A DNA stretch of 64,000 nucleotides, from assembly GCA_965248155.1 (NCBI GenBank), contig CBDFIO010000002.1, positions 1,612,001 to 1,676,000 of the forward strand, read 5' to 3'. This document shows positions 17,355 through 26,387 of this stretch, piece by piece. Below the pieces are notes generated by a model that saw nothing but the letters and a program-made list of their open reading frames with translations, searched no databases and had not been told where the DNA came from. This DNA comes from RFSX01 sp965248155. GTDB lineage: Bacteria > Bacteroidota > Bacteroidia > Chitinophagales > Saprospiraceae. A program made the position numbers and the translations under genes. Each line of letters opens with the position of its first letter. Positions within the stretch are counted from its first letter, which is position 1.

Positions 17355-19364
17355 ATGAGGGTTCGTATATATCCATTAATAATTGTACTTATTGTAGGCG
17401 CATTTGCCTGTGTTCCAGAATCTAAAAAGATTCTGACAAAAGTTGCCGTCAATGTCCATGATCCTTTATTTCAAGCTATTCAATCCCATGAATATCAATC
17501 AAATTTCGATAGCTTACATTATTATTTGAGACATGAAGACCCCAGTTACAGGTATCTTGCTGCCAGAGCCTTTTCTTCTAATCAAAACATCAATTCACTA
17601 GATTCGCTTTATCCCCTTTTAGATGATCCGATTATGAAAGTCAGATCAATGGCCGCCCATTCCATCGGTCAGATAAGAGATGTTGAATCACAAGAAGCAT
17701 TGATGAATGGCTTTCGCCAAAAGGATACTATGTCTATAGATAACAATGCTAACGCAGAAATCCTATACTCCATGGGGAAACTTGCAAATAAGGGAATAGC
17801 TGAATTTATAGCTTCAGCTCAAGGGTACAGAGATTCTGATACTTTATTAATCGAATCCAAACTAAAAAGCCTTTATCAATTTACACTCAGAAATATTAAC
17901 AGCCCCCTGATAACAGATTTTGCCGTGAAGGCGATCCGAAATCGAAGGTATACTGATTTGGCCCGTCTTTATGCGGCCCATTATCTTGCGCGGTCTGAAA
18001 ATCTGGATATTGAAAAACTAAAATTTCAAATTGCTGAAACATTCATTAATGAAAAGAATGACCATATAAAAATGGCTTTAGCCACTGCGCTGAAACATAC
18101 AAGTGATAAAGAAATTCAAACAATTCTTCTGAACCAACTAGACTTGGATCAGGATTATAGAGTCACTTGTAATATTATTAGAACTTTAAACAATTATGAA
18201 TATATCTCTACAATAGAAAAGGTTCTTGCACTTTTGAAAGATGAAAATCTTCATGTCGGAATGTGTGCCTGTCAGTACATAAAGCAATCTGGTATTAAGG
18301 AGGATGCTATCGTATATAGGCAAATTGCTAAAGAAAATATTCCACCTTCGCTCATGGCAGAACTCTATAATTCAATAATGTCTATTATACCCCATTATTA
18401 CTCCAAGACTAAAAATGCCACCAGATGGCAAATTCAACAATTGATCAAAGAAGAAACGGACAGTTATACTATAATTAAATATTTAAAAGCCCTCGGACAA
18501 GACCCAGAAAGCTATAATTATATAATTGATTTTATTACCGAAGCAGAGGATATAAGAATCAAAACCGGTGGCATAGAAGCATTAGAACAACTTCTTGAAC
18601 ATGATGGTTTTGATAAGATATACAAAACTTATAATCGCTTCCATCGTAGAAAAATCCTGGATTTCATTAAAGAACAAATATTAAGCAATGATGAAGGAAT
18701 CGTAGGAGCCGCTGCCAATATGATTGCAAATGAAAAAACAGGACTTAAAGAATTAATAGACAGTACTGAATTTCTTAATACTGCTAAGAATAATTTAGAA
18801 ATCCCCGGCCAGATTGAAAGCGTTCATGCCATAGAATATGCTCTGGCCCATTTAAGAGGCCTGAATAAAGCTACACTTACAAAAGTTGAAAATAATTATA
18901 CTACAGACTGGACATCTTTGCAAGACGAAGACAAATCACTAATGGCTTTGGTGAAAACAAATAAAGGGGTTTTTAGTATTGAGCTTTTCCCAGAAAGAGC
19001 GCCTGCAGCTGTATTGAATTTCATCAACTTGTCAGAAGAGAATTATTTTGATGAGAAAATATTTCATAGGGTCGTTCCAAACTTTGTCATTCAGACAGGT
19101 AGTCCAAGAGGAGATAATTACGGAGGGGCCGCCTATACTATCCCTTCTAATGTATCTGAAGCCTACTATGATGATGAAGGATATGTAGGAATGGCTTCTG
19201 CAGGATTGCACACAGAGTCCACGCAGTGGTTTGTTACTCATTCTCCCACACCTCATCTAGATGGGAAATATACCATTTTTGGAAAAATAAATGATGGGAT
19301 GGATATTGCCCATAAAATTCAACAAGGAGATAAAATTTTAGACGTAATTATCAGCGCAAATTAA
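17355..19364 (+). CDS. Lipoprotein with HEAT repeats and C-terminal cyclophilin (peptidyl-prolyl isomerase)
   Basis: 669 residues. Lipobox GAFAC puts the lipidated Cys at residue 19. Residues about 50-500 are helical repeats of HEAT type (for example YRYLAARAFSSNQN and VRSMAAHSIGQIRDVESQEA). The last 150 residues are a cyclophilin: ELFPERAPAAVLNFINL, FHRVVPNFVIQTG (catalytic Arg, Phe and Gln), GMASAG and HLDGKYTIFGKI. It isomerises X-Pro bonds in the cell envelope, with the HEAT scaffold probably holding partners. The strand changes before it; gcvT starts 3 bp after it. Confidence 0.88.
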   Translation: MRVRIYPLIIVLIVGAFACVPESKKILTKVAVNVHDPLFQAIQSHEYQSNFDSLHYYLRHEDPSYRYLAARAFSSNQNINSLDSLYPLLDDPIMKVRSMAAHSIGQIRDVESQEALMNGFRQKDTMSIDNNANAEILYSMGKLANKGIAEFIASAQGYRDSDTLLIESKLKSLYQFTLRNINSPLITDFAVKAIRNRRYTDLARLYAAHYLARSENLDIEKLKFQIAETFINEKNDHIKMALATALKHTSDKEIQTILLNQLDLDQDYRVTCNIIRTLNNYEYISTIEKVLALLKDENLHVGMCACQYIKQSGIKEDAIVYRQIAKENIPPSLMAELYNSIMSIIPHYYSKTKNATRWQIQQLIKEETDSYTIIKYLKALGQDPESYNYIIDFITEAEDIRIKTGGIEALEQLLEHDGFDKIYKTYNRFHRRKILDFIKEQILSNDEGIVGAAANMIANEKTGLKELIDSTEFLNTAKNNLEIPGQIESVHAIEYALAHLRGLNKATLTKVENNYTTDWTSLQDEDKSLMALVKTNKGVFSIELFPERAPAAVLNFINLSEENYFDEKIFHRVVPNFVIQTGSPRGDNYGGAAYTIPSNVSEAYYDDEGYVGMASAGLHTESTQWFVTHSPTPHLDGKYTIFGKINDGMDIAHKIQQGDKILDVIISAN

Positions 19365-19367
19365 ATT

Positions 19368-20459
19368 ATGAAAGAAACACCATTAACAGCTACACATATA
19401 GATCTAGGTGCCCGTATGATGTCCTTTGCAGGATACAATATGCCTGTCAGTTATACAGGAATCAATGAAGAGCATATGACGGTCAGAAATAGTGCAGGAC
19501 TTTTTGATGTCTCACATATGGGACAATTTTTTCTTACTGGACCGAATGCTTTGGACTTGATTCAAAAGATCAGTTCAAACGATGCATCTTCTCTTTCGAA
19601 TGGTCAAGCCCAATATTCATGTATGCCAAATGCCTCAGGCGGAATCATCGATGATTTACTCATTTATAAAATATCGGATGAAGAATACATGCTTGTTGTC
19701 AATGCGTCAAACATTGAAAAAGATTTGAATTGGATCAACAAAGCAAATAGCTTCGGCGTCACTGTTGAAGACCGATCTGATTCGATGGCTTTATTGGCGT
19801 TGCAAGGACCAAAAGCCAATAAAATTTTAGCACAGATCAGTTCAGTAGACCCAGAAACAATCCCATATTATCATTTTAAAATCGGCGAGCTCGATGGTAT
19901 TTCCAATGTCATTATATCTGCAACAGGATATACGGGTTCGGGTGGATTCGAATTGTACCTTAACAATAAAGATGCTGTCCATGTATGGAACAGACTTATA
20001 GAACTAGGTAAAGAAGAGGGTTTAAAGCCGGTTGGCCTTGGTGCACGTGATACCTTGAGGCTGGAAATGGGGTTTTGTCTTTATGGTAATGATATAGATG
20101 AAACTACATCCCCTATTGAAGCTGGACTTTCCTGGATTACCAAATTAAAAAAAGAAGCCGGATTTTACTCTAAAGACATTTTTATCAAACAAAAAAAAGA
20201 AGGGATTACTAATAAATTGACCGCTTTTATTGTTGAAGACCGGCGTGTCCCCAGACAAGGATATGAAATTGTTGACGAGGAAGAAAATATTATCGGAAGA
20301 GTGACATCAGGAACACTATCGCCAATATTAGAAGTGCCAATTGGTTTGGGATATATTCCAAAAGCAATGAGTGTTGTGGGCAATAGGATCGGGATTAAAA
20401 CCAGAAATAAAGTTCTTTCCGCAACTATTTGTAAATTGCCTTTTTATAAGAAATCTTAG
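19368..20459 (+). CDS. gcvT: Aminomethyltransferase (glycine cleavage system T protein)
   Basis: 363 residues, the usual length. Folate-fold motifs are visible: MMSFAGYNMPVSY, GLFDVSHMGQF, then LQGPKANKIL, TGYTGSGGFELY and GLGARDTLRLEMG with the conserved Arg of the THF pocket. It moves the aminomethyl group from lipoylated GcvH to tetrahydrofolate, giving 5,10-methylene-THF and ammonia. GcvP and GcvH are not in the window. It sits 3 bp after the cyclophilin lipoprotein, so the two probably share a transcript without being functionally linked. Confidence 0.95.
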   Translation: MKETPLTATHIDLGARMMSFAGYNMPVSYTGINEEHMTVRNSAGLFDVSHMGQFFLTGPNALDLIQKISSNDASSLSNGQAQYSCMPNASGGIIDDLLIYKISDEEYMLVVNASNIEKDLNWINKANSFGVTVEDRSDSMALLALQGPKANKILAQISSVDPETIPYYHFKIGELDGISNVIISATGYTGSGGFELYLNNKDAVHVWNRLIELGKEEGLKPVGLGARDTLRLEMGFCLYGNDIDETTSPIEAGLSWITKLKKEAGFYSKDIFIKQKKEGITNKLTAFIVEDRRVPRQGYEIVDEEENIIGRVTSGTLSPILEVPIGLGYIPKAMSVVGNRIGIKTRNKVLSATICKLPFYKKS

Positions 20460-20515
20460 AATTAGCTCAACTTTTTCCTAAAATTTTCATTTTTGTTATA
20501 GTACATTATTATTAA

Positions 20516-21016
20516 ATGGAATTTTCAGAAGCAAAGCAACAATTCATTTCAACCTGGGGAGAACTTGGTTGTAATTGGGGAATATGTAGAACAATGGGTC
20601 ATATCCATGCCTTGTTGCTTATCAATCCTAAACCCATGAGTGCAGAACAAATCATGGAAGAATTGAAGATAAGTGGAGGGAATGCGAATATGAATTTAAG
20701 GGCGCTAATAGATTGGGGTCTTGTATATCGTAAGTCTATTGCCGGAGAAAGAAAAGATTATTACATAGCTGAAAAAGAGTTATGGACTGTATTTAAGAAA
20801 ACCCTTTTAAAAAGAAAACAAAGAGAACTTAATCCCATGATTAAGATGGTCAAGAATCTTTCAGATACTGATGTCTCTTGCCCAAAGTCTGAAGAATTTC
20901 ATAAAGTAATTAATGATCTCAAAATGATTTCTTGTGCCGCTGATAAATCCCTGGATAAAATCTTGAGCTCAGAATCCAACATACTTTTGAATACTATTAC
21001 TAAAGTGTTACGATAG
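20516..21016 (+). CDS. GbsR/MarR-type transcriptional regulator
   Basis: 166 residues. The N-terminal ELGCNWGICRTMGHIHALL segment and winged helix-turn-helix (MSAEQIMEELKISGGNANMN) match the GbsR group of the MarR superfamily, with a wing at VYRKSIAGERKDYY. GbsR in Bacillus represses choline and glycine-betaine genes, but Bacteroidota members have no assigned ligand. It ends 18 bp from the convergent aconitase gene. No target operator can be named. Confidence 0.85.
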   Translation: MEFSEAKQQFISTWGELGCNWGICRTMGHIHALLLINPKPMSAEQIMEELKISGGNANMNLRALIDWGLVYRKSIAGERKDYYIAEKELWTVFKKTLLKRKQRELNPMIKMVKNLSDTDVSCPKSEEFHKVINDLKMISCAADKSLDKILSSESNILLNTITKVLR

Positions 21017-21034
21017 TATATCGTTCATCTCAAT

Positions 21035-23317
21035 TTAAGAAACGCCCATATCTTTGCGAATCTTGTTTAATGCAGAACCGCATTTAATCCATTCAATTTG
21101 TGCACTGTTATAAGTATGGTTGACAGGAAAACTATCTTCTGTTCCATCACTATGTTGAAGGTGGATAGTAAGCGGCTCTCCTCTTCTCATGGTATCAAAT
21201 CCCTGAATACTGATAAAGTCGTTTTGTCTAACTTTATCATAGTCTGCAGGATTAGCAAATGTCAGAGCAAACATGCCTTGCTTTTTAAGATTTGTCTCAT
21301 GAATTCTTGCAAAAGATTTGACAACTACAGCTTTCACCCCGAGATGTCTCGGTTCCATAGCGGCGTGCTCTCGTGAAGATCCCTCTCCATAATTTTCTTC
21401 TCCAAAAACAATTGTTCCAATATCTGCGGCTTTGTATTTTCTTGCTGAATCAGGAACAGCCAGATACTCAGCTTCAGAACTGCTGTCTACATAGTTGGCC
21501 ACATTATTGGCTTCATCATTAAAATAATTGATTGCTCCTATAAAACAGTTATTGGAAATGTTCTCAAGATGCCCTCTATACTTTAACCATGGTCCTGCCA
21601 TCGATATGTGATCTGTTGTGCATTTACCCGCAGCTTTAATCAACAATCTCATGTTTGTTAATTGATCTGTATCGATGATTTTGAAAGGTGTAAGCAATTC
21701 CAGTCTGTCCGAATTAGGATTAACCACTACCTCTATTGATGAGCCATCTTCAGCAGGAGGATTATAGCCAGCATCTTTAACTTCAAATCCATTAGGTGGA
21801 AGTTCATATCCGGTTGGTGGATCAAGTTTTACTTCTTCTCCTTTATCATTTGTCAAAGTATCATTAAGCGGATCAAATCCTAATTTTCCACTTAAGGCAA
21901 TCGCGGTAACTATTTCAGGAGAAGCTACAAAAGCATGTGTATTCGGGTTCCCATCTGCTCTTTTAGCAAAATTTCTATTGAATGAATGTAAAATTGAATT
22001 TTTTTCCTTTCTATCTGCTCCAGCTCTGGCCCATTGGCCTATACATGGACCACACGCATTTGCGAATACCATTGCTCCAATTCCTTCAAGATCCTCAATA
22101 AGTCCATCTCTTTCTATTGTGAATCTGACCTGTTCCGAACCCGGTGTCACTGTCAACTGAGATTTGGCTACTAATCCTCTTTCCTTGGCCTGTCTGGCAA
22201 TAGAAGCTGCTCTTGTTATATCCTCATATGAAGAGTTCGTACAAGATCCTATAAGACAATATTCAAGTTCGGTGGGCCAGCCATTTTTATCTGCAGTTTC
22301 GGCCATTTGAGAAACAGGTGTTGCCAGATCTGGAGTGAATGGACCATTCAACAATGGTTCTAGAGTGTTCAAATCTATTTCTATGACCTGATCAAAATAT
22401 TGCTCAGGATTTTGATAACATTCCTCATCTCCAGTCAGGTAAGGTCTTATTCCATTTGCCAAGTCGGCTATTTCTGCTCTTCCTGTTGCTCTTAGATATC
22501 TTTCCATAGAGTCATCGTAGCCAAATGTCGAAGTAGTAGCACCAATTTCAGCACCCATATTTCCAATTGTTCCCTTTCCGGTACAAGACATGCTAATTGC
22601 TCCTTCTCCAAAATATTCCACAATTGCTCCGGTGCCTCCTTTAGCGGTAAGGATACCGGCTACTTTTAATATTACATCTTTAGGGGAGGCCCAGCCATTT
22701 AGCTTGCCTGTTAATTTCACCCCGATAAGTTTAGGCATCTTCAATTCCCATCCCATACCTGCCATTACATCTACGGCATCTGCTCCTCCAACGCCAATTG
22801 CTATCATTCCCAAACCTGCCCCATTGGGAGTATGTGAATCAGTTCCTATCATCATTCCTCCAGGAAAAGCATAGTTTTCAAGCACTACTTGATGTATAAT
22901 TCCAGCTCCGGGTTTCCAAAATCCCAAACCATATTTATCACTTACTGATTCTAAAAAAGAATAGACTTCAGAGTTTATATCTATAGCTCCTTTCAAATCT
23001 TGGTCAGCTCCCACTTTAGCTTGAATTAAGTGATCGCAATGAACTGTAGACGGAACTGACACTTTACTTTTTCCAGCCATCATAAATTGAAGCAATGCCA
23101 TTTGAGCTGTAGCATCCTGCATTGCTACTCTGTCAGGAGAGAAAAAGACATAGTTTTTGCCGCGTTCAAAATTTTGAATAGGAGAATCTTCATGAAGATG
23201 TGAATACAGTATTTTTTCAGATAAGGTAAGTGATCTACCAAGTACATTTTTGGCATTATCAACCTTATTTGGTAATGAAGCATAGAAATCTCTAATCATT
23301 TGAATATCGAACGGCAT
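21035..23317 (-). CDS. acn: Aconitate hydratase, mitochondrial type
   Basis: 760 residues, the length of mitochondrial-type aconitases. The [4Fe-4S] ligands are Cys359 (IGSCTNSS), Cys422 and Cys425 (NACGPCIGQW), with the 63- and 3-residue spacing of the family. Other substrate-site segments include GTDSHTPNGAG (159-169) and the swivel-domain GEENYGEGSSREHAA. It isomerises citrate and isocitrate in the TCA cycle. This is the ACO2-like branch, not AcnA/IRP or AcnB, as usual in Bacteroidota. A good Bacteroidota-type promoter lies just upstream. Confidence 0.95.
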   Translation of the reverse strand: MPFDIQMIRDFYASLPNKVDNAKNVLGRSLTLSEKILYSHLHEDSPIQNFERGKNYVFFSPDRVAMQDATAQMALLQFMMAGKSKVSVPSTVHCDHLIQAKVGADQDLKGAIDINSEVYSFLESVSDKYGLGFWKPGAGIIHQVVLENYAFPGGMMIGTDSHTPNGAGLGMIAIGVGGADAVDVMAGMGWELKMPKLIGVKLTGKLNGWASPKDVILKVAGILTAKGGTGAIVEYFGEGAISMSCTGKGTIGNMGAEIGATTSTFGYDDSMERYLRATGRAEIADLANGIRPYLTGDEECYQNPEQYFDQVIEIDLNTLEPLLNGPFTPDLATPVSQMAETADKNGWPTELEYCLIGSCTNSSYEDITRAASIARQAKERGLVAKSQLTVTPGSEQVRFTIERDGLIEDLEGIGAMVFANACGPCIGQWARAGADRKEKNSILHSFNRNFAKRADGNPNTHAFVASPEIVTAIALSGKLGFDPLNDTLTNDKGEEVKLDPPTGYELPPNGFEVKDAGYNPPAEDGSSIEVVVNPNSDRLELLTPFKIIDTDQLTNMRLLIKAAGKCTTDHISMAGPWLKYRGHLENISNNCFIGAINYFNDEANNVANYVDSSSEAEYLAVPDSARKYKAADIGTIVFGEENYGEGSSREHAAMEPRHLGVKAVVVKSFARIHETNLKKQGMFALTFANPADYDKVRQNDFISIQGFDTMRRGEPLTIHLQHSDGTEDSFPVNHTYNSAQIEWIKCGSALNKIRKDMGVS

Positions 23318-23336
23318 ATATGAACATTTTAGATCG

Positions 23337-23365
23337 CAAAAATAAGTATTCTATTTAGATTACAA
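23337..23365 (-). promoter_or_regulatory. Putative Bacteroidota-type promoter of the aconitase gene
   Basis: On the minus strand TATTTTTG (complement of 23337-23344) fits the -7 consensus TAnnTTTG. A TTG (complement of 23363-23365) lies 18 bp upstream at the -33 position. The start codon is about 20 bp downstream. Confidence 0.5.
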
Positions 23366-23414
23366 TTTGATACATAGAATGTTGTCTGTTTCTCATCTTT
23401 TTTGCAGCAATAAA

Positions 23415-23446
23415 AAAAGGGCTATCCAATCATGAATAGCCCTTTT
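23415..23446 (-). terminator. Intrinsic terminator of htpG
   Basis: Perfect 11-bp inverted repeat AAAAGGGCTAT / ATAGCCCTTTT with a 10-base loop. Read on the minus strand it follows the htpG stop and leads into a T tract. Confidence 0.8.
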
Positions 23447-23465
23447 ACAACAATTATTTGTGTTT

Positions 23466-24635
23466 CTATTTTAAAAATTCAATGCTTGTTTTTATGAAAT
23501 CATTCAACTCTTCTCCTTTGAGCATATTTTGATTGAGCCGCGCTAGATTATAGAGATATTTTGCAAATCTCTCCTTTTTCTCTTTGCTTTTCATGCTAAG
23601 AATCTTTTGTGCAACAAGACTATGATTGCTATTAATAACAATATTGTGTGAATCCGGAAGATCTCCCATCGTCATTCCTTGCATCATTTGCATTTCTTTC
23701 ATTCTTCTCATGAATTCGGGTTTAGTAATTAAAACCGGATGATCATCAGGAGATAATGGTCTTAATTCTATCTGCCCTCCATTGATTTCACCCAATGAAT
23801 TTTCAAAGATTCCTTTTACTTTTTCCAATTCCTTTTCTGATAAAACAGATTCTTTCTCTTCTTCTTTTTGAACCAACTTATCGGCAGTATCTGAATCCAC
23901 TCGAACAAAAGTCAGCTTATCCTTCTTTTGCTCCATGTGTTGCATGAAATGGTTGTCGATCACATTGTTCATGAGCAAAACATCGTATCCTTGAGCTTTT
24001 GCGGATTCGATATAACTGTGTTGTTCTTTTTCATTATTAGCATAGATCAATACAGTTCTATCGTGTTTGTCGGTCTGAGTGGCTTTCTTTTCTTCAATAT
24101 ATTCATCAAATAGAGAAAATTCATTTTCAGTATTTTTTACCAAAGCAAAACTTCCGGCTTTCCCGAAGAATTTTTCGTCTGATATCATTCCGTATTTGAC
24201 AAAAGTTCCTACATCGTCCCATTTTTGTTGGAAGGCTTCGTTGTCTTTATTATATAATTGCTTCAGTTTGTCAGCAACTTTTTTTGTGATATAAGATGTA
24301 ATCTTTCTCACATTGCTATCGCTCTGCAAATAACTTCTTGACACGTTAAGCGGAATGTCAGGAGAATCAATAACTCCATGAAGTAACAATAAAAATTCCG
24401 GTACAATTTCCTTTACATCATCAGTAACATATACTTGATTACTATAAAGTTGAATCTTGTTCTTTTGAATTTCGAGATTGTTATTCAATTTTGGAAAATA
24501 TAAGATTCCAGTAAGCTTAAATGGAAAATCTATGTTTAGATGAATCCAAAATAGAGGCTCCTGACTCATAGGATATAGCTCCCGATAAAAGGCTTTATAT
24601 TCTTCTTCTTTTAATTTATTAGGCTTTTTCTTCAT
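23466..24635 (-). CDS. htpG: HtpG (Hsp90) middle and C-terminal domains, separate frame
   Basis: 389 residues: middle domain (EEYKAFYRELYP; the catalytic-loop Arg region PLNVSRSYLQ) and the C-terminal dimerisation domain (HNIVINSNHSLVAQKIL). Together with the upstream 236 residues this makes a normal HtpG of about 625 residues. The frame starts MKKKPNKLKEEEYK. In intact HtpG the same place reads P-(I/L)-W-xx-(N/S)-P, so TGG-A has become TGA-A. The loss of one G explains the split. Stop and start overlap as ATGA (24632-24635), so translational coupling is conceivable. No Shine-Dalgarno-like sequence is seen. Confidence 0.85.
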   Translation of the reverse strand: MKKKPNKLKEEEYKAFYRELYPMSQEPLFWIHLNIDFPFKLTGILYFPKLNNNLEIQKNKIQLYSNQVYVTDDVKEIVPEFLLLLHGVIDSPDIPLNVSRSYLQSDSNVRKITSYITKKVADKLKQLYNKDNEAFQQKWDDVGTFVKYGMISDEKFFGKAGSFALVKNTENEFSLFDEYIEEKKATQTDKHDRTVLIYANNEKEQHSYIESAKAQGYDVLLMNNVIDNHFMQHMEQKKDKLTFVRVDSDTADKLVQKEEEKESVLSEKELEKVKGIFENSLGEINGGQIELRPLSPDDHPVLITKPEFMRRMKEMQMMQGMTMGDLPDSHNIVINSNHSLVAQKILSMKSKEKKERFAKYLYNLARLNQNMLKGEELNDFIKTSIEFLK

Positions 24636-25342
24636 AGAGGATCAGTATTATTTATAATATTGTCCTCTTCAATTTCTATTGCTTTTTTATCTTCTCCTTC
24701 CCATTCCGTTCTGCTCTTCTTTCCAAATCTAATCGGAACGGGTAAAAATTTGGAGTACTTATCGAGAAGCATTTGGATTCTGTTTTTATCCAAAAACTCC
24801 TTGCTGTCATCGGAGACATGAAGAACGATATCTGTTCCTCTTTCTTTTGAATCGGTTCTACCTATTTCATATTCCGGATTTCCCGTACAAACCCATTTGA
24901 CGGTATGGGCAGATTTTTTATAGGATTTGGTCATTACTTCTACTTTGTCAGCTACCATAAAAGCAGAATAAAATCCCAGCCCAAAATGTCCTATGATATT
25001 CGCGTCATCTTTATACTTCTTCAAAAATGATTCTGCAGATGAAAAAGCGACTTGGTTCAAGTATTTTTTTACCTCTGCTTCGCTCATCCCAATTCCCTTA
25101 TCCCTTATAGTTATTGTCTTATTACTTTCATCTAAGATGATATCTATTGTCAAATCACCTAATTCTCTTTTGAATTCTCCTTTAGACGCCAAGGTTTTAA
25201 TTTTACTAGTTGCATCTATAGCATTAGAAATTAATTCCCGCAGAAAAATTTCCTGATCTGAATAAAGGAATTTTTTGATTATTGGAAATATGTTTTCCGT
25301 TTGTACTGAAATCTGTCCTGTTTCCATCATAATTTTTGTCAT
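24632..25342 (-). CDS. htpG: HtpG (Hsp90) N-terminal ATPase domain, separate frame
   Basis: 236 residues with the GHKL ATP-binding motifs: ELISNAIDAT, DKGIGM and GHFGLGFYSAFMVAD. It ends in the charged linker, EIEEDNIINNTDPL, exactly at the border with the middle domain. Hsp90 needs N and M domains to close together for ATP hydrolysis, so activity depends on the two halves assembling or on a natural or sequence-level single-base error here. HtpG helps fold and remodel client proteins under stress. The coding sequence is otherwise undamaged, which points to a recent event. Confidence 0.88.
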   Translation of the reverse strand: MTKIMMETGQISVQTENIFPIIKKFLYSDQEIFLRELISNAIDATSKIKTLASKGEFKRELGDLTIDIILDESNKTITIRDKGIGMSEAEVKKYLNQVAFSSAESFLKKYKDDANIIGHFGLGFYSAFMVADKVEVMTKSYKKSAHTVKWVCTGNPEYEIGRTDSKERGTDIVLHVSDDSKEFLDKNRIQMLLDKYSKFLPVPIRFGKKSRTEWEGEDKKAIEIEEDNIINNTDPL

Positions 25343-25479
25343 TAGAATATGTATTTTCTTTTGTCAAATTGAGTGCCATGAGCTAATCCTATGACATAAT
25401 GTCTTAGAATTCATCCCTTAATGGCAATATTGGCATTTTTTGAAGATGATGATCAGGAGATTTGTTATATCTTGCTTCG

Positions 25480-26004
25480 GTGAAACATCTACATATTGCA
25501 CAATTTATCAGTTTTCTAAGGCTCATCTTTGCACCCTTAACGCTTGTTTATCTTACAGATTGGGAACAAAAAGATCTTTTTCTTTTGATAATCGTCATTG
25601 TATCAGGTATTTCTGATTTTCTTGATGGCTATATCGCAAGAGCACGTGGAAAAACAAGCTATCTGGGCGCAATTCATGATTTTACTGCAGACAAATTGTT
25701 TATTCTTTCTGCTTTATTGGTTTTTAGTGTCGCTGGAAAAATTCCTTGTTGGGTAACTTTCATTATTCTATATCGTGAAATAATCGTGATGGGATTAAGG
25801 ATATATACAAGTTATCATCAGGTAAAAATTAAGGCAAGCTTAATGGGCAAATTTAAAACAGCTGTTTTATTCGTAGGCCTAATTGTGATGTTATTGGGAA
25901 TAGAAGGATATATGCTAATAATTTATGTTTCCCTGGTAATGACAGTAGTCTCATTTATAGATTACTTTTTAAAATTTAGAAAAGTGGTTCTCGCTGAATC
26001 GTGA
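25480..26004 (+). CDS. pgsA: CDP-alcohol phosphatidyltransferase (PgsA-like)
   Basis: The CDP-alcohol motif D-x2-DG-x2-AR-x8-G-x3-D-x3-D is complete: DFLDGYIARARGK, then GAIHDFTADK. About five membrane helices. The start chosen is GTG 25480, giving MKHLHIAQFISFLRLIFAP, the typical PgsA N-terminus; the longer TTG start at 25462 adds six residues without conserved features. It most likely makes phosphatidylglycerol phosphate from CDP-diacylglycerol and glycerol 3-phosphate, though related enzymes use other alcohols. It is divergent from htpG and followed 37 bp later by a small membrane protein gene. Confidence 0.8.
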   Translation: MKHLHIAQFISFLRLIFAPLTLVYLTDWEQKDLFLLIIVIVSGISDFLDGYIARARGKTSYLGAIHDFTADKLFILSALLVFSVAGKIPCWVTFIILYREIIVMGLRIYTSYHQVKIKASLMGKFKTAVLFVGLIVMLLGIEGYMLIIYVSLVMTVVSFIDYFLKFRKVVLAES

Positions 26005-26041
26005 TACTTCTTGAATTAATTACATTTGCAAAAAAAATAAC

Positions 26042-26383
26042 ATGAACGTTGGAAACGCTAATCTTTTAAATGCAACAACTCTTATCGCTCTAGGTATATG
26101 GGGTTTTAAATCTTCAGGTTCAAATACTGCTCTAATTCCAGTCATATTTGGTATCGTTTTGCTGGTGCTTACGAATAGTATTCGAAACCATAATAAAGTA
26201 GTCGCCCATATTGGAGTCGTTTTAACTCTATTAATTTTAATAGCGCTTGTAGGTATGCGTTTGCCAAAATCCTTAGAACAAGGTGGTCCTGGTTTGTATA
26301 GAGTTATTGCAATGATCGTTACCGGCATCATCGCGATGTTCTATTTTATCAAAAGTTTTATTGACGCCAGAAGAAAGGTATAG
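26042..26383 (+). CDS. Small four-helix membrane protein, function unknown
   Basis: 113 residues with four predicted membrane helices: LLNATTLIALGIWGF, LIPVIFGIVLLVLTN, IGVVLTLLILIALVG and VIAMIVTGIIAMFYFI. A conserved-looking RNHNKVVAHIG loop lies between helices 2 and 3. The layout resembles small uncharacterised membrane proteins common in Bacteroidota. No catalytic motif is visible. It follows pgsA closely and may be co-transcribed. Its stop lies 4 bp before the convergent ald stop. Confidence 0.7.
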   Translation: MNVGNANLLNATTLIALGIWGFKSSGSNTALIPVIFGIVLLVLTNSIRNHNKVVAHIGVVLTLLILIALVGMRLPKSLEQGGPGLYRVIAMIVTGIIAMFYFIKSFIDARRKV

Positions 26384-26387
26384 TGGT

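Noticed and set aside
25343..25400. A sigma-54 promoter upstream of htpG (TGGCAC followed by TTGAC on the minus strand)
   Set aside because: The -12 GC is missing and sigma-54 is rarely present in Bacteroidota; the match is too weak.
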